The notes: generated by a model from the letters alone, not told the origin. A stretch of DNA of 64,000 nt from Bradyrhizobium arachidis (GCF_015291705.1 NZ_CP030050.1:6014001-6078000); one strand, 5' to 3'. Counted from the first letter of the stretch, positions 11,424 to 20,565 are shown. Made by a program: numbers and translations.

Positions 11424-12173
11424 CTACTTCATCTGACCGATCAGCCTGGCCGCGCCGCTCTCACCCTTCGCCAGTTTCAACAGCGCCTCGCGGCCGCCGA
11501 CAGCGTAGGCCGCGGCAGCGCGCAGCAGCTCGCGCAGTTGCGCCGCCGCGCCGGGATCGAACCGGCACCAGGCGCCGCCGGTCAGTCGCGCGATCTCGCG
11601 AAACGTCCGCTCGGCCACGGTGTCATCGCCTTCCTGAAACAGGAACACCGGCACCTTGAGCATGCCGAGCTCGCCGGCCTTGGCGCAGAGGTCGTCGACC
11701 TTCTCCTCCATGGCGTCGCCGACGAAGACGACGGCGCGCACGCCGGAGACGACGGCCTCGCGCCGCGCCTCGCTCAGTACCTTTCCGATCTGGGTGTCGC
11801 CGCCGCGGCAATCGATCTTGCTCATCAGTGTCGCAAGCTTGCTGCTGTCGGAGATCCACCCCGTGGCGCGGCACTCGTTGAAACCGCGATAATAGACCAG
11901 CCGGATGTCGAGACTGCCGAGAGCCGCGGCTTCGCGGAACATGTCGGCCTGGAGCGCGCAGGCCATGTCCCAGGTCGGCTGCCGGCTCATCGTCGCATCC
12001 AGCGCGAAGATCAGCCGCCCCTTCGCGCCGGGCGCATGCGGCGACAGGGAACGTGCCCTGGCGACGAAGGCGGCGATGTCCTCCGAGGTCGATGTCCTCG
12101 CCTTCGGCAGCCCACCGTCCGCTCGCGCCGAGACGGCCTCGCCACCATGCGGTTTGATCGGTTCGCCCGACAT
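11424..12173 (-). CDS. cytosolic VWA-domain protein
   Basis: 249 residues without signal or membrane segment. It has a vWA-like fold with a MIDAS-type start, 'LIFALDATMSRQPTWDM' (D-x-T-x-S), a Rossmann-like core 'GVRAVVFVGDAMEEKVDD' and a C-terminal helical stretch. I chose the ATG at 12173, preceded by AGAG; the frame is open to 12230. Homologues are common in Bradyrhizobium as stand-alone genes of unknown job; metal-dependent protein binding is inferred from the fold only. Confidence 0.75.
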   Translation of the reverse strand: MSGEPIKPHGGEAVSARADGGLPKARTSTSEDIAAFVARARSLSPHAPGAKGRLIFALDATMSRQPTWDMACALQADMFREAAALGSLDIRLVYYRGFNECRATGWISDSSKLATLMSKIDCRGGDTQIGKVLSEARREAVVSGVRAVVFVGDAMEEKVDDLCAKAGELGMLKVPVFLFQEGDDTVAERTFREIARLTGGAWCRFDPGAAAQLRELLRAAAAYAVGGREALLKLAKGESGAARLIGQMK

Positions 12174-12236
12174 CTCTGCTCTTCGCCTTGCGTGAGCAGC
12201 TAATGTGGTCAGCAACGACGGCCCGGTCAATGTGCA

Positions 12237-12268
12237 AAGCCCCCGCGGGCGGGCGCCGACGGGGGCTT
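12237..12268 (-). terminator. possible terminator of the alpha/beta hydrolase gene
   Basis: Nine-base-pair stem AAGCCCCCG / CGGGGGCTT with a 14-nt loop, 29 bp after the leftward hydrolase stop. The T-tract is only three T, so termination may be weak. Confidence 0.5.
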
Positions 12269-12296
12269 CAAAGATCGGATCGGCCGGAGCGAGAGG

Positions 12297-13157
12297 TCAG
12301 CTCTTGGCAGGCGCCATCAGAGCGACCGGACCGGGCTCGAGAATCTTGGGCGGGGACGATTGCGTGTCGACCGGCGCCACCTCGCTGTCAGTCGAGCTCA
12401 GGAACTTGTCGAGCATGCCCTGGATCGAGTTCTTGGCGTCGTCCGGACCGGTGTCGCGCATGTCGTTATGCTGGAAATCGGTCTTCACGACCTGGATGCC
12501 GGCCTTCTCGCACTCCTCGTCCGTGGGGATCACGCCCGGATCGGTCTTGAATTGGGGATCCTTGGAGCGGAACGACAGGATCTTGAACTTGCCAGCGGTG
12601 ACGAAGGGCACACGGAGATTGTCGAGCGTGACGACCTTCTTGACCTCGTCCGGATACTGCTTGGCGAAGTACATCGTGATGTCGCCGCCCATGGAGTGGC
12701 CGACCATCGTCACCTTGTCGTAATCGGCGTTGGGCTGAACCTTCTTCATCTCCTGCATGGCGAGATGAATGTTGGCGACGCCGCGCAGGATCTGCGGCAG
12801 CCGGCCGACATAGAGCTCGCCGGGCTTGGTCACCATCGGAGGATCAGTCGGCAGATCATGCTGCGGGCTGACGACGAGATAGCCGCGCGCCGCGAAGATG
12901 TTGGCGAGGAAGCCGTACTCGGTGTTCTTGACGGTGTTGCCGTGATTGATCACCGCGACCGGCAGCGTGATCATGCCGGCAGTGGCCTGCATTTCCTTGT
13001 CACGGCGCACCGCGATGTCGACGGGCACAGGACGGTTGTCGCGCGAAGCGTCGTAGAAAGTGATGGTCTCGTGTTTGATCGCCCACTTGCTCGCCGTGAA
13101 ATAAGCGATGCCGCAGAGGGCACTGACCGAAACCAGAACGGCAATTCCACGCTTCAT
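12297..13157 (-). CDS. membrane-anchored or secreted alpha/beta hydrolase
   Basis: 286 residues. An N-terminal hydrophobic segment (about 4-22) acts as signal or anchor. The hydrolase core has the nucleophile elbow G-H-S-M-G-G (serine 155) and an oxyanion-type 'VINHGNT' (about 70-75). The C-terminus is a Pro/Ser-rich tail. The fold is that of dienelactone-hydrolase or lipase-like enzymes; substrate unknown. A PhaR-like site 150 bp upstream raises the possibility that it belongs to the PHA regulon, for example acting on a polyester or oligoester, but this is inference. Confidence 0.8.
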   Translation of the reverse strand: MKRGIAVLVSVSALCGIAYFTASKWAIKHETITFYDASRDNRPVPVDIAVRRDKEMQATAGMITLPVAVINHGNTVKNTEYGFLANIFAARGYLVVSPQHDLPTDPPMVTKPGELYVGRLPQILRGVANIHLAMQEMKKVQPNADYDKVTMVGHSMGGDITMYFAKQYPDEVKKVVTLDNLRVPFVTAGKFKILSFRSKDPQFKTDPGVIPTDEECEKAGIQVVKTDFQHNDMRDTGPDDAKNSIQGMLDKFLSSTDSEVAPVDTQSSPPKILEPGPVALMAPAKS

Positions 13158-13503
13158 TTTCGTCCTCAGCCTCAGGCTCTTGCGGCCTGAATCCCTGTTG
13201 AAAATCGTGTTCTTCCGGGGCTCTTTGGCCCCTTGTCGCCTATTCCCTAATATATGTCACAGCCACGTGACAGGAAGCGTAAATATTGTGAGCTGACAGC
13301 CCTTTCATTGTGCGCCGCACACGATTCTTGGGCAACCCGTACTTCTACGGCTACGTCAGCGTGCAGGTCCCTATCGGACGCAACCCGTCTCGATCGGGTT
13401 CAATTTCGCAGCGAACGTAGGTGAAAACGGGCGAATGCGGGCCCGGTTCCGTTGGGAACTGACCAAGCGGATCGATGCGGAAGTAGTCCTATACCGCCCC
13501 TCG
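13158..13503. other. intergenic region upstream of the alpha/beta hydrolase
   Basis: 346 bp between two leftward genes (mipZ ends at 13504). Contains the PhaR-like site at 13308-13319 and no credible gene. The part near 13230-13300 is relatively AT-rich and promoter-like. Confidence 0.5.
13308..13319 (-). promoter_or_regulatory. PhaR-like operator upstream of the alpha/beta hydrolase
   Basis: On the minus strand TGCGGCGCACAA, again a full fit to TGC-N3-GCA with CAA tail, oriented toward the hydrolase start at 13157. The core is nearly palindromic (TGTGCG-C-CGCACA). Confidence 0.5.
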
Positions 13504-14427
13504 TCAGGCGCCGAGGATGTCGTGGACCTCGAGCGGCTTGTCGACCTGACTGAACCACTCGGCCCGGTTGGCGGCGCGGCGGCGGCCGCGCTCGTCGAGC
13601 GGCAGCTTGAGCTGGCGGAGCAGGCTGGTCACCTCCTCCCGCGCGGTGAGATGGCCGAGATTGGGCCGCATGCCGAGCGTGGCCTCGTCGATCTCGTCCA
13701 GCGCGGTTAGGCCGCGCGGGAAGAACTCGCGATAGACGACACGTTCGGCGAAGCCGTCGACGTAGCGGAAGCCGAGCCGCAGCGACAGATCCTTCAAGCC
13801 GTCGGCAACGAGTTGCTTGTTGCGGGAGCCGAGCATCGACAGACGGTTGCGGACGACGATCCAGTCGGTGGTCGCGCCGTCGAGCTGGCGGCGCTTGCGC
13901 CTGACATCGCGCACCATCTCGGCGTAATGGCTCTCGCCCGTCACCGCGTAGTTGGCGGGGTCGACGGTGCCGAGCACGTCGAAGTCGAGGAAGCTGTCGT
14001 TGATCGGCGTCACCAGGGTGTCGGCCATCGAGTGCGCAAGCCGCATCAGATAGCTGTCGGTGCCGGGCGTATCGATGACGATGAAGTCGAAGCTGCGCTC
14101 GACCGCCGAGACCGCCTCCATGAACTGCTGGAACTCGGAGTTCTCGTTGTCGGCGATCTGCATGGTCTCGCCGAGCTTGATGCAGCGATGCACCGGCAGC
14201 TCGAGGCCGAGCCCGGTGCGGCGGGCCCAGGCGGAGCGGTTGCTGATGTAGCGGGTAAAGCTTTGCTGGCGGCAATCGAGGTCGATGGTGGCGACGCGCT
14301 GGCCGGCCTTCAGAAGCGCAACGGCGATGTGCAAGGCGGTGGTCGACTTGCCGGAGCCGCCCTTTTCATTGCCGAGCACGACCACATGCGCCGAGCCGGA
14401 CTGGCCTTGGCTAGCTTGCACAAGCAT
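13504..14427 (-). CDS. mipZ: division-plane positioning ATPase MipZ
   Basis: ParA/MinD-superfamily ATPase of 307 residues that in alphaproteobacteria forms a bipolar gradient and inhibits FtsZ away from midcell. Seen: deviant Walker A 'NEKGGSGKSTTALH' near the N-terminus, 'VATIDLDCRQQS' (switch I) and 'IVIDTPGTDS' (Walker B / A'), then the family-specific helical C-terminal half. The ATG at 14427 with GAGGA ahead was chosen; a GTG at 14442 would add five residues. It is divergent from panC, a neighbour pair I associate with Bradyrhizobium and relatives. Confidence 0.93.
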   Translation of the reverse strand: MLVQASQGQSGSAHVVVLGNEKGGSGKSTTALHIAVALLKAGQRVATIDLDCRQQSFTRYISNRSAWARRTGLGLELPVHRCIKLGETMQIADNENSEFQQFMEAVSAVERSFDFIVIDTPGTDSYLMRLAHSMADTLVTPINDSFLDFDVLGTVDPANYAVTGESHYAEMVRDVRRKRRQLDGATTDWIVVRNRLSMLGSRNKQLVADGLKDLSLRLGFRYVDGFAERVVYREFFPRGLTALDEIDEATLGMRPNLGHLTAREEVTSLLRQLKLPLDERGRRRAANRAEWFSQVDKPLEVHDILGA

Positions 14428-14712
14428 TGCGATCCTCAACACCCCTAACGAATATCTTCGAGTTGACCGCGTCTGCGGTCAAGTGAAATGCGTGACAGGT
14501 AATGCAAATCGCAACGCGCCGTTCTTCATCATGAGTAGCAGTGCCGCTGCGCGTCTGTGATCCAGCCCACACACGCGCGACATCGCGCGCGGCTCGATGC
14601 GAATTGCTGTGCCGCATCCGGATGCATGGCGTCCACGACCGCCGCTTGTTAAGGTTAGCCGGCCGGCCGTCGGGCCGCGCCCCGCACCGATTCCCAACCC
14701 CTTCGAGTCCCG

Positions 14713-15564
14713 ATGTCACGAAGCCCCTTGATCGCCCGCACGGTCCCCACCCTGCGACGCGCCGTCGACAATCTACTCAAGCGAAAGGCCACGATCGCGC
14801 TGGTCCCGACCATGGGGGCACTCCATGACGGGCATGTGTCGCTGGTGCGCCTCGCCAAGCGGCGCGCCACCCGCGTCGTGGTGTCGATCTTCGTCAACCC
14901 GACCCAGTTCGCACCGACCGAGGATTTCGGTGCCTATCCGCGCACCTGGAAGGCCGACATCGCCAAGCTCGCGGCCGAGGACGTCGACATCGTCTGGCAT
15001 CCCGGCGTCGAGGCCATGTACCCGGACGGCTTTGCCACCCGCATCGTGCCGGAGGGACCAGCGCTCGCCGGCCTTGAGGACCGCTTCCGGCCGCACTTCT
15101 TCGGAGGTGTCGCCACCGTCGTCGGCAAGCTGTTCACGCAGTGCCGGCCGGATGTTGCGATCTTCGGCGAAAAGGACTTTCAGCAGCTGCGGGTGGTGAC
15201 GCAGATGGCGCGGGATCTCGACCTCGGCGTCAGGGTGATCGGCTCCCGCACGGTGCGCGAGCGCGACGGGCTCGCGATGTCCTCGCGCAACGTCTACCTC
15301 TCGGCGGAGGAGCGGCAGACCGCGACCACGCTCTACCGTGCCATGAAGGACAGCGCCGGACGGATCAAGGCGGGCGAAGCCCTCGGAAGCGCGATGGCGC
15401 GCGGCGCCGAGACGATCAAGGCGGCCGGTTTCGCGCTCGACTATTTCGAAGCCCGCCACGCCGAGACGCTGGCGCCGGTCACCTCGCGCAAGGACGGCCC
15501 CTTGCGGATCCTGGTGGCGGCCAAGCTCGGCACGACGCGGCTGATCGACAATATCGCGGTGTAA
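14713..15564 (+). CDS. panC: pantothenate synthetase (pantoate-beta-alanine ligase)
   Basis: Cytosolic enzyme joining pantoate and beta-alanine with ATP, the last step to pantothenate and coenzyme A. 283 residues, full length for the family. Seen: HIGH-like '[11 protein letters not shown]' (31-41), '[12 protein letters not shown]', the substrate loop '[10 protein letters not shown]' and the KMSKS-like 'MSSRNVYLS'. It starts 285 bp from the divergent mipZ. panB is not in the window. Confidence 0.96.
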   Translation: MSRSPLIARTVPTLRRAVDNLLKRKATIALVPTMGALHDGHVSLVRLAKRRATRVVVSIFVNPTQFAPTEDFGAYPRTWKADIAKLAAEDVDIVWHPGVEAMYPDGFATRIVPEGPALAGLEDRFRPHFFGGVATVVGKLFTQCRPDVAIFGEKDFQQLRVVTQMARDLDLGVRVIGSRTVRERDGLAMSSRNVYLSAEERQTATTLYRAMKDSAGRIKAGEALGSAMARGAETIKAAGFALDYFEARHAETLAPVTSRKDGPLRILVAAKLGTTRLIDNIAV

Positions 15565-15638
15565 CCGGCGGGATCGACTTGCACGCGCCCTCGCCCGGAT
15601 GGATGATCGGCGCGAGGGAACGAGCCGAGCGGCAAGGC

Positions 15639-16388
15639 ATGTCATCCATCCGCACGATGACCTTGAGCGGCCTATTGGCGCTCGTCGCAGCGACCGCTGC
15701 GCCGGCGCAGCAACGGCCGCCGATCGGCCCGTACGGCTCACCGCCGGACGCGATGATCTTCTACGTCGCCCACGGCCCCGCTGGCGCCTGCGGATTAGGC
15801 TGTTCCGACTGGATCGCTGCCGAGGGAACGGTGCAATGGGACAGCTACAAGCGGTTGATCGCGATCCTCGATCGCCAGGCGGGACACAAGCTGCCGCTCG
15901 TCATCCATAGCTGGGGCGGGTCCAACCTCAATGTTGCGGTCAGCATGGGCCGCATCCTGCGCGACCACGGCCTCGATGCCACCGCAGGCGCGACCGAGGT
16001 CGAAGCCTGTGCCGGCAAATCCGAGACGGAGTGTTTTGCGCTGAAGCGTCCGGGCGGCCCGCTCGACGCCAAGGTGTCGATGCCGGATCCGGCCTGCGAT
16101 CTCGCCTGCGTCCTCATGCTCGCGGGCGGCGTGCATCGCAGTCTCCCTGATGGCGCCAAGGTGGTGCTGACGGGCCGCTCGATCCGCAACCGCCGCGCCC
16201 CCAATGTCGCCCCCGAGCAGCGCGAGAGCCTGACCGTGATCTTTGGCGAGCAGTACCGCAAATACCTGCTCGAGATGGGCGTCGAGCCCGCACTGGTCGA
16301 CATCGTCGACGGCATCGGCGAAGGCGGACGCCCGATGGTGATGGCGCCGGCCGACCTGGCGCGGCTCCACATCGTCACATCGCCCTAA
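15639..16388 (+). CDS. secreted ClpP/crotonase-fold-like protein (COG3904 type)
   Basis: 249 residues with a signal peptide (MSSIRTMTLSGLLALVAATA, then APAQQ). It resembles the periplasmic ClpP-fold family COG3904: 'VIHSWGGSNLNVAVSMGRIL' matches the S-P-G-G loop, and 'CDLACVLMLAGG' matches the usual C-A-S-A-C nucleophile segment. The serine of that segment appears to be leucine here, so it may be a non-catalytic member. I preferred the ATG at 15639, preceded by AAGG, over one at 15603, because it gives a clean signal peptide. It follows panC on the same strand. Confidence 0.7.
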   Translation: MSSIRTMTLSGLLALVAATAAPAQQRPPIGPYGSPPDAMIFYVAHGPAGACGLGCSDWIAAEGTVQWDSYKRLIAILDRQAGHKLPLVIHSWGGSNLNVAVSMGRILRDHGLDATAGATEVEACAGKSETECFALKRPGGPLDAKVSMPDPACDLACVLMLAGGVHRSLPDGAKVVLTGRSIRNRRAPNVAPEQRESLTVIFGEQYRKYLLEMGVEPALVDIVDGIGEGGRPMVMAPADLARLHIVTSP

Positions 16389-16397
16389 GCGGGCTCG

Positions 16398-16838
16398 TCA
16401 GAGCAGCCCGAGATCGCGCAGCTCGCGCCGCATCGGCTCCGGCATGGCCGCGATCGAGCCGGCGGCGGATTTGCCGAGATCGGGCGGCACGGAATCGTCG
16501 GTGAGATAGCGCCAGCCCTGGAACGGGCGCATCGGCCGCGGCGACACCGAGATCACCTTCGGCTGCATCACGATCCGGCAGCGGCCGATGCCGTCCTTGT
16601 CGCGGAACGGCTCGATGCCGATGATCTTTTCGCGCGCGGCGATCTCGCCCTTGATCACCCAGTAGAGCGATCCGCCCGCCAGGATCTCGGCGTCGCGCTT
16701 GGGGACCATGCGCGTGATGTGGATGTGACGTTGCGGCAGACCCTTCTTCTTGGCGGTCTGCATCCGTTCGGCCACCCACTCCTTCAATTCCTTGACGGAG
16801 TCGCAGCCGACGGCGAGCTTGATCAGATGGAGTGGCAT
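16398..16838 (-). CDS. DUF1489 family protein
   Basis: 146-residue soluble protein matching the alphaproteobacterial DUF1489 family: starts 'MPLHLIKLAVGCDSVKEL', central 'HITRMVPKRDAEILAGGSLY' and 'WVIKG' then a core ending 'PRPMRPFQGWRYL'. These features are conserved across Rhizobiales; function unknown. It converges with the ClpP-like gene (9 bp between stops). Confidence 0.85.
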   Translation of the reverse strand: MPLHLIKLAVGCDSVKELKEWVAERMQTAKKKGLPQRHIHITRMVPKRDAEILAGGSLYWVIKGEIAAREKIIGIEPFRDKDGIGRCRIVMQPKVISVSPRPMRPFQGWRYLTDDSVPPDLGKSAAGSIAAMPEPMRRELRDLGLL

Positions 16839-16880
16839 GCCCCAGCATTAGCCGGGCGGCCACGCATTGGGAATGCCGAT

Positions 16881-17867
16881 CTATTCGTTATCCGCAGCCG
16901 GCGGAGCCGGTGTCGAGGCCGGCGGCGCAAGCGGAACCGGAGCAGCGGCGGGCGCGCGCTTCGCGGCAGGCTGCTTCTTGGCGGCGGCCGCCGGTGCCGC
17001 AGGCGCAGCGGCTTGCGCCGAGGCCGCCGCCGGTGCGCGCGGGGCTGGCGCGGCGTTTGCGGCAGGCGCGGCCTGGCGTGGCGCCGGCTCGGGAGTCATG
17101 ATGCTGACCGGCGGCGTCGATGAGGCGCTCGGGAACTCCGCATTGGTCGGCTTGCCCGTCGGCATCGATGGCGGCAGCCCGGCGAGCGCAGCATTGGCCG
17201 GCAGCGCCCCCGGCGTCGTGGGCGCGCCCCAGGTCGGCGCGTAGCGCGCGACCAGCTGATCGTAGAGATGGGAATCCATGTTGGCGGCGACCTGCTGCTG
17301 ATCGGTCAGCGAGCGGAACGCGGGGCAATCGAACTGCGTGCAGCCGTCGCGCGCGACCAGCACCTGGGCGACGAGGCCGTAGCGATCGTGCTCCAGCGTC
17401 TTGCGCAGCAACTTCATGTCTTGTGTCAGGCTCTTCTCGGCGGTTGCGGCATCGCCGAGCGCGGTCAGCCGGTCGATCCGGCTTGCCGTATAGACGACGG
17501 CGGCGGCGGCCGCGTCGGGCGCGCCGAACAGCGCCCTCTCGCAGCCGGCGGCCACGGTATCGCCGGCGAGCTCGTCGAGGCAGGACAGCGCCGGCGGGCC
17601 CGCGACGACCGTGGCCTGCGCGCGGCCTTCAGCAACCGGCGTCTCGTGCCCGAGCGACCCATAGAGGCGCATGGTGGCGGCGACGGCGATAACGATGGCG
17701 AGCAGCGCGATCACTGCCAGCGCGCCGTTGGCGACCGTTCTCTCGGCGCGCAGCAGCGTGATCAGCAGAATCAATCCGAAGAAGCCGGCAGCGGCCAGCG
17801 TCATCCACATCGGGAAAGCCGACGAGCGCCAGGTTTGGTCGAGCGAAGTGGCCCAAGCCCAGTCCAT
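16881..17867 (-). CDS. hypothetical membrane protein with Ala/Pro-rich tail
   Basis: 328 residues, not assigned to a family. Two hydrophobic helices (about 20-40 and 45-66) are followed by a mostly helical domain (about 85-220) with four cysteines that could form disulfides ('LSCLDE', 'AGCERA', 'DGCTQFDCP'). The last 110 residues are a low-complexity Ala/Pro tail with a few lysines. Orientation is unproven; the cysteines and tail suggest the domain is periplasmic. GAGGGGA lies upstream of the ATG. It shares the strand with DUF1489 downstream. Confidence 0.7.
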   Translation of the reverse strand: MDWAWATSLDQTWRSSAFPMWMTLAAAGFFGLILLITLLRAERTVANGALAVIALLAIVIAVAATMRLYGSLGHETPVAEGRAQATVVAGPPALSCLDELAGDTVAAGCERALFGAPDAAAAAVVYTASRIDRLTALGDAATAEKSLTQDMKLLRKTLEHDRYGLVAQVLVARDGCTQFDCPAFRSLTDQQQVAANMDSHLYDQLVARYAPTWGAPTTPGALPANAALAGLPPSMPTGKPTNAEFPSASSTPPVSIMTPEPAPRQAAPAANAAPAPRAPAAASAQAAAPAAPAAAAKKQPAAKRAPAAAPVPLAPPASTPAPPAADNE

Positions 17868-18018
17868 GCGCGACGTCCCCTCACGCGAGCTGAGAGCGAA
17901 TGGTCAAGCGAGCACCGCGAGTCGGCAACTGGCCCCGGCTCACCTTGCGAAGGTGAAGCGGCCTTTTGACGGCGGCAGGATACAAATTCCTTGAGGCGCG
18001 ACAAGGCGCAGGTAGCCC

Positions 18019-18210
18019 TTAGGACAGCGCGAGCTGGCTTTCCTTGGCGACGCGTTCGAAGGCTTCGGTCGAGCTCTTGATGCGGTACTGGCAGTCGTCG
18101 CCTTCCGTCGGCAGCAGGCGGATGATCTCGTACGAGCCGCTCGCAGCAGGGCGCGCGACGTTGCTGGCCGTGAAAAGTACGCGCGCTCCCACGGGGAATT
18201 TATGCTTCAA
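18019..18210 (-). CDS. small conserved hypothetical protein
   Basis: 63 residues, starting at TTG with GGAG seven bases ahead; an in-frame stop immediately upstream rules out a longer form. The sequence 'FPVGARVLFTASNVARPAAS' then 'YRIKSSTEAFERVAKESQL' looks like a small all-beta, SH3-like protein. It is of a kind seen repeatedly in Bradyrhizobium genomes, which I recall only as hypothetical. No partner gene is evident. Confidence 0.65.
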   Translation of the reverse strand: MKHKFPVGARVLFTASNVARPAASGSYEIIRLLPTEGDDCQYRIKSSTEAFERVAKESQLALS

Positions 18211-18413
18211 CGCCCATCTCCATCACTCAAACAGCGCCGGCCGTGCCCAGGGTCCCACTGCGACGGACCGGCTAAACCCGGGCCGCTGTATAGCACGCGG
18301 CCGGCCGCTTTGGCCAGCAGTATACAGGCATGGCAAACACCCCGATCTGTCAGTGTTTTCAGGATGATGGCCAGGGAACCGGGCGGCCGCTGGTAACGCC
18401 GGAACGGCCCGCT

Positions 18414-18782
18414 TCAGGCGGTATGGGGCAAATGGCCGTCGGGGCTTGCATGATCCACCGCCTTGGGCAGTTCCTGGGCGAGGATCTCGCCCAGCTGATC
18501 GACCGGAATGTTGTAACGCGCGGCCAGCTGGCGGACGGTGTCGTTGCCAAGGACGGCCCGGAGCTGGTCGGCCGAGATCGGCAGGTTCTGGCCATTGCCG
18601 AGCCAGGATTTGACCTGCTCGCCGAAGCCGGACTGCTGGAGCTTTGCGACGATCGCGCTGAGCCCGCCCTGATTGTTGCTGCCGAGCACCTCGTTCAGCA
18701 CGGCCGGGAGCACGGCGGCGCCGAGCTGGCCCAGCGCGCTGCGCAAGGCGGGGTTGTTTTCCAGCGAGTCCAGGATTCCCAT
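18414..18782 (-). CDS. YidB family protein (DUF937)
   Basis: 122 residues from the ATG at 18782, which has AAGGAGAGG about 10 bases ahead; the frame is open to 18863, but homologues start 'MGILDSLENNPAL'. Seen: a Gly/Gln-rich middle ('LGSNNQGGLSAIVAKLQQSG') and the YidB-type 'SWLGNGQNLPISADQLRAVL' repeat-like helical core. Function in the family is unknown. The nearby leftward GST gene ends only 84 bp upstream, so they may be cotranscribed. Confidence 0.85.
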   Translation of the reverse strand: MGILDSLENNPALRSALGQLGAAVLPAVLNEVLGSNNQGGLSAIVAKLQQSGFGEQVKSWLGNGQNLPISADQLRAVLGNDTVRQLAARYNIPVDQLGEILAQELPKAVDHASPDGHLPHTA

Positions 18783-18866
18783 AACGATGCCCTCTCCTTG
18801 CATTCCCTGGCGATTGGGCGCCGCCCTCGCACAGGGCGTCAAGCGGCGCGCAATCACATTCATGAG

Positions 18867-19529
18867 TTAAGCAGTCTCGAACTTTTCGATGACAAGCGTT
18901 TCGGCGATGCCGTCGCGGGTCCATTCCTGAAACGCCGGCATCGCGATCATCGTGTCCATGTAGGCCTTGGTCTCCGGTGTGACCTCGATGGCGTAGGTGC
19001 GGAAACGGTGCACGACCGGGGCATACATCGCATCCGCCGCGCCGAAGCGGCCGAACAGATACGGTCCGTTGGCACCATAGCGGGTCCGGCACTCGCGCCA
19101 GATCTCCTGCACCCGCGCGATGTTGGCCTTGGCGTCCGCCGACAGCGTCACGGGGCGCACGGGGCGGTGCAGGTTCATGCCGCATTCGTTGCGCAAGGCC
19201 ATGAAGCCGGAGTGCATCTCGGCGCACACCGAACGGGCATGAGCGCGGGCCGCGACGTCGTCGGGCCACAGCTTCTTCTCCGGATAGCGCTCGGCGATGT
19301 ATTCGATGATGGCGAGCGAATCCCACACGGTGATGTCGCCGTCGACCAGCACCGGCACCTTGCCGGCGCGGCTGAAGGAGAGGATCTGCTCCTTGTCCGC
19401 GGGATTGTCGGTGTAGAGCGGAATCACGGTCTCCACGAACGGAATGTCGTTGGCGCGGAGCGCGAGCCAGGGCCGCATCGACCATGACGAGTAGTTCTTG
19501 TTGCCGATCGCGAGTTTCAGCGCTGCCAT
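18867..19529 (-). CDS. glutathione S-transferase family protein
   Basis: 220 residues with an N-terminal thioredoxin-like domain ('AIGNKNYSSWSMRPWLALRA', with an S-S-W-S active-site-like segment) and 'GKVPVLVDGDITVWDSLAI', the glutathione-binding cis-proline and S/D loop. A helical C-terminal domain follows. Likely a cytosolic detoxification or isomerase-type GST of the class common in proteobacteria; substrate unknown. Confidence 0.88.
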   Translation of the reverse strand: MAALKLAIGNKNYSSWSMRPWLALRANDIPFVETVIPLYTDNPADKEQILSFSRAGKVPVLVDGDITVWDSLAIIEYIAERYPEKKLWPDDVAARAHARSVCAEMHSGFMALRNECGMNLHRPVRPVTLSADAKANIARVQEIWRECRTRYGANGPYLFGRFGAADAMYAPVVHRFRTYAIEVTPETKAYMDTMIAMPAFQEWTRDGIAETLVIEKFETA

Positions 19530-19651
19530 GTCACTGGTCCTTCCCGAGTCTTCTGGATGCAGCCGCTTTTAGCGCCATCGCCTGCCGCCAATCAATCGTT
19601 GCTGCGTCCCGCCATGCATGGCAATCGTTGCCGCTCCGCGAGGAGAGAGAC

Positions 19652-20371
19652 ATGAGCAGGCACTGGGTCGACATCACCGCCGTCGGCTTCTTCATCATCG
19701 AATGGCTGGTCTATGCACTGACGCTGGAGCATTCGGCCTATGGCCGCGACAGCCTGTCGGCGCGCATGAACCGCTATCGCGAGGTCTGGGTGCGCCGCCT
19801 GCTCGATCGCGAGGCACGGATGGTCGACATGCAGATCATGGCCTCGCTCCAGAACGGCACCGCCTTCTTCGCCTCCACCAGCCTGTTCGCGCTCGGCGGT
19901 GCACTGGCGCTGCTGCATGCCACCAACGACGCCATCACCATTTTGGGCAAGCTGCCGATCGATCTCAGCACCTCCCCCGCCATGTGGGAATTGAAATGCG
20001 TCGGCCTCGTGCTGATCTGCGTCTACGCCTTCTTCAAGTTCGCCTGGGCCTATCGCCTGTTCAACTATGTCGCGATCCTGTTCGGCGGGATGCCGCCGGC
20101 CTCGCAGCGCGGCACGCCGGAAGCCGAAGCCCATGTCATCCGCACCACGCGCGTGTTCGAATCCGCCGGCCGCCATTTCAACCGCGGCCAGCGCGCCTTC
20201 TTCTTCGCGCTCGGCTATCTCGGCTGGTTCGTCAGCCCCTGGGTGCTGTTCGTCAGCACCGCGGCGGTGGTGGTCGTGACCTGGCGACGGCAATTCGCGT
20301 CCAACGCCTGGGCTGCGATGGCGCCGGAGGTGGTTGCGGATGGTGGGGACGTTCAGAAGCGCGGTCATTGA
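19652..20371 (+). CDS. DUF599 family membrane protein
   Basis: 239 residues with about four transmembrane segments, starting 'HWVDITAVGFFIIEWLVYAL' and containing 'LQNGTAFFASTSLFALGGAL', 'FKFAWAYRLFNYVAILFGGM' and 'FFFALGYLGWFVSPWVLF', all hallmarks of DUF599. The ATG at 19652 has GAGGAGAGAGA directly upstream, overruling an in-frame start at 19484. Function unknown in the family. It is the last normal gene before a degenerate region. Confidence 0.85.
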   Translation: MSRHWVDITAVGFFIIEWLVYALTLEHSAYGRDSLSARMNRYREVWVRRLLDREARMVDMQIMASLQNGTAFFASTSLFALGGALALLHATNDAITILGKLPIDLSTSPAMWELKCVGLVLICVYAFFKFAWAYRLFNYVAILFGGMPPASQRGTPEAEAHVIRTTRVFESAGRHFNRGQRAFFFALGYLGWFVSPWVLFVSTAAVVVVTWRRQFASNAWAAMAPEVVADGGDVQKRGH

Positions 20372-20373
20372 TC

Positions 20374-20565
20374 TCAAAGGCGGGCTCTCAGGTTTCCGCT
20401 CTCGTAGCCCTCGATCGCCACATCAAGCTTCCGTTTGCCGGTCTCGATCCCGGCACAGATCGTGGTATGCTTGCCGATCTTCGTCGATCCCTCCCTTGTG
20501 ATGCGAACCTTAAGTTCGTTCAACCATTCGGGTCCCGATGAAGTGCCGATCGCGATCTCGCTACG
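20374..20565 (-). pseudogene. IS110-type transposase N-terminal remnant
   Basis: A minus-strand frame of about 63 codons reads 'EWLNELKVRITREGSTKIGK' followed by 'CAGIETGKRKLDVAIEG', the N-terminal D-x-x-K-x-x-L-D-V-A pattern of IS110 (DEDD) transposases. The similarity stops at 'EG', and the frame ends 11 codons later; no DEDD core or C-terminal domain follows. No start codon fits. This is a decayed element, not a working gene. It ends 3 bp from the DUF599 stop. Confidence 0.6.
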
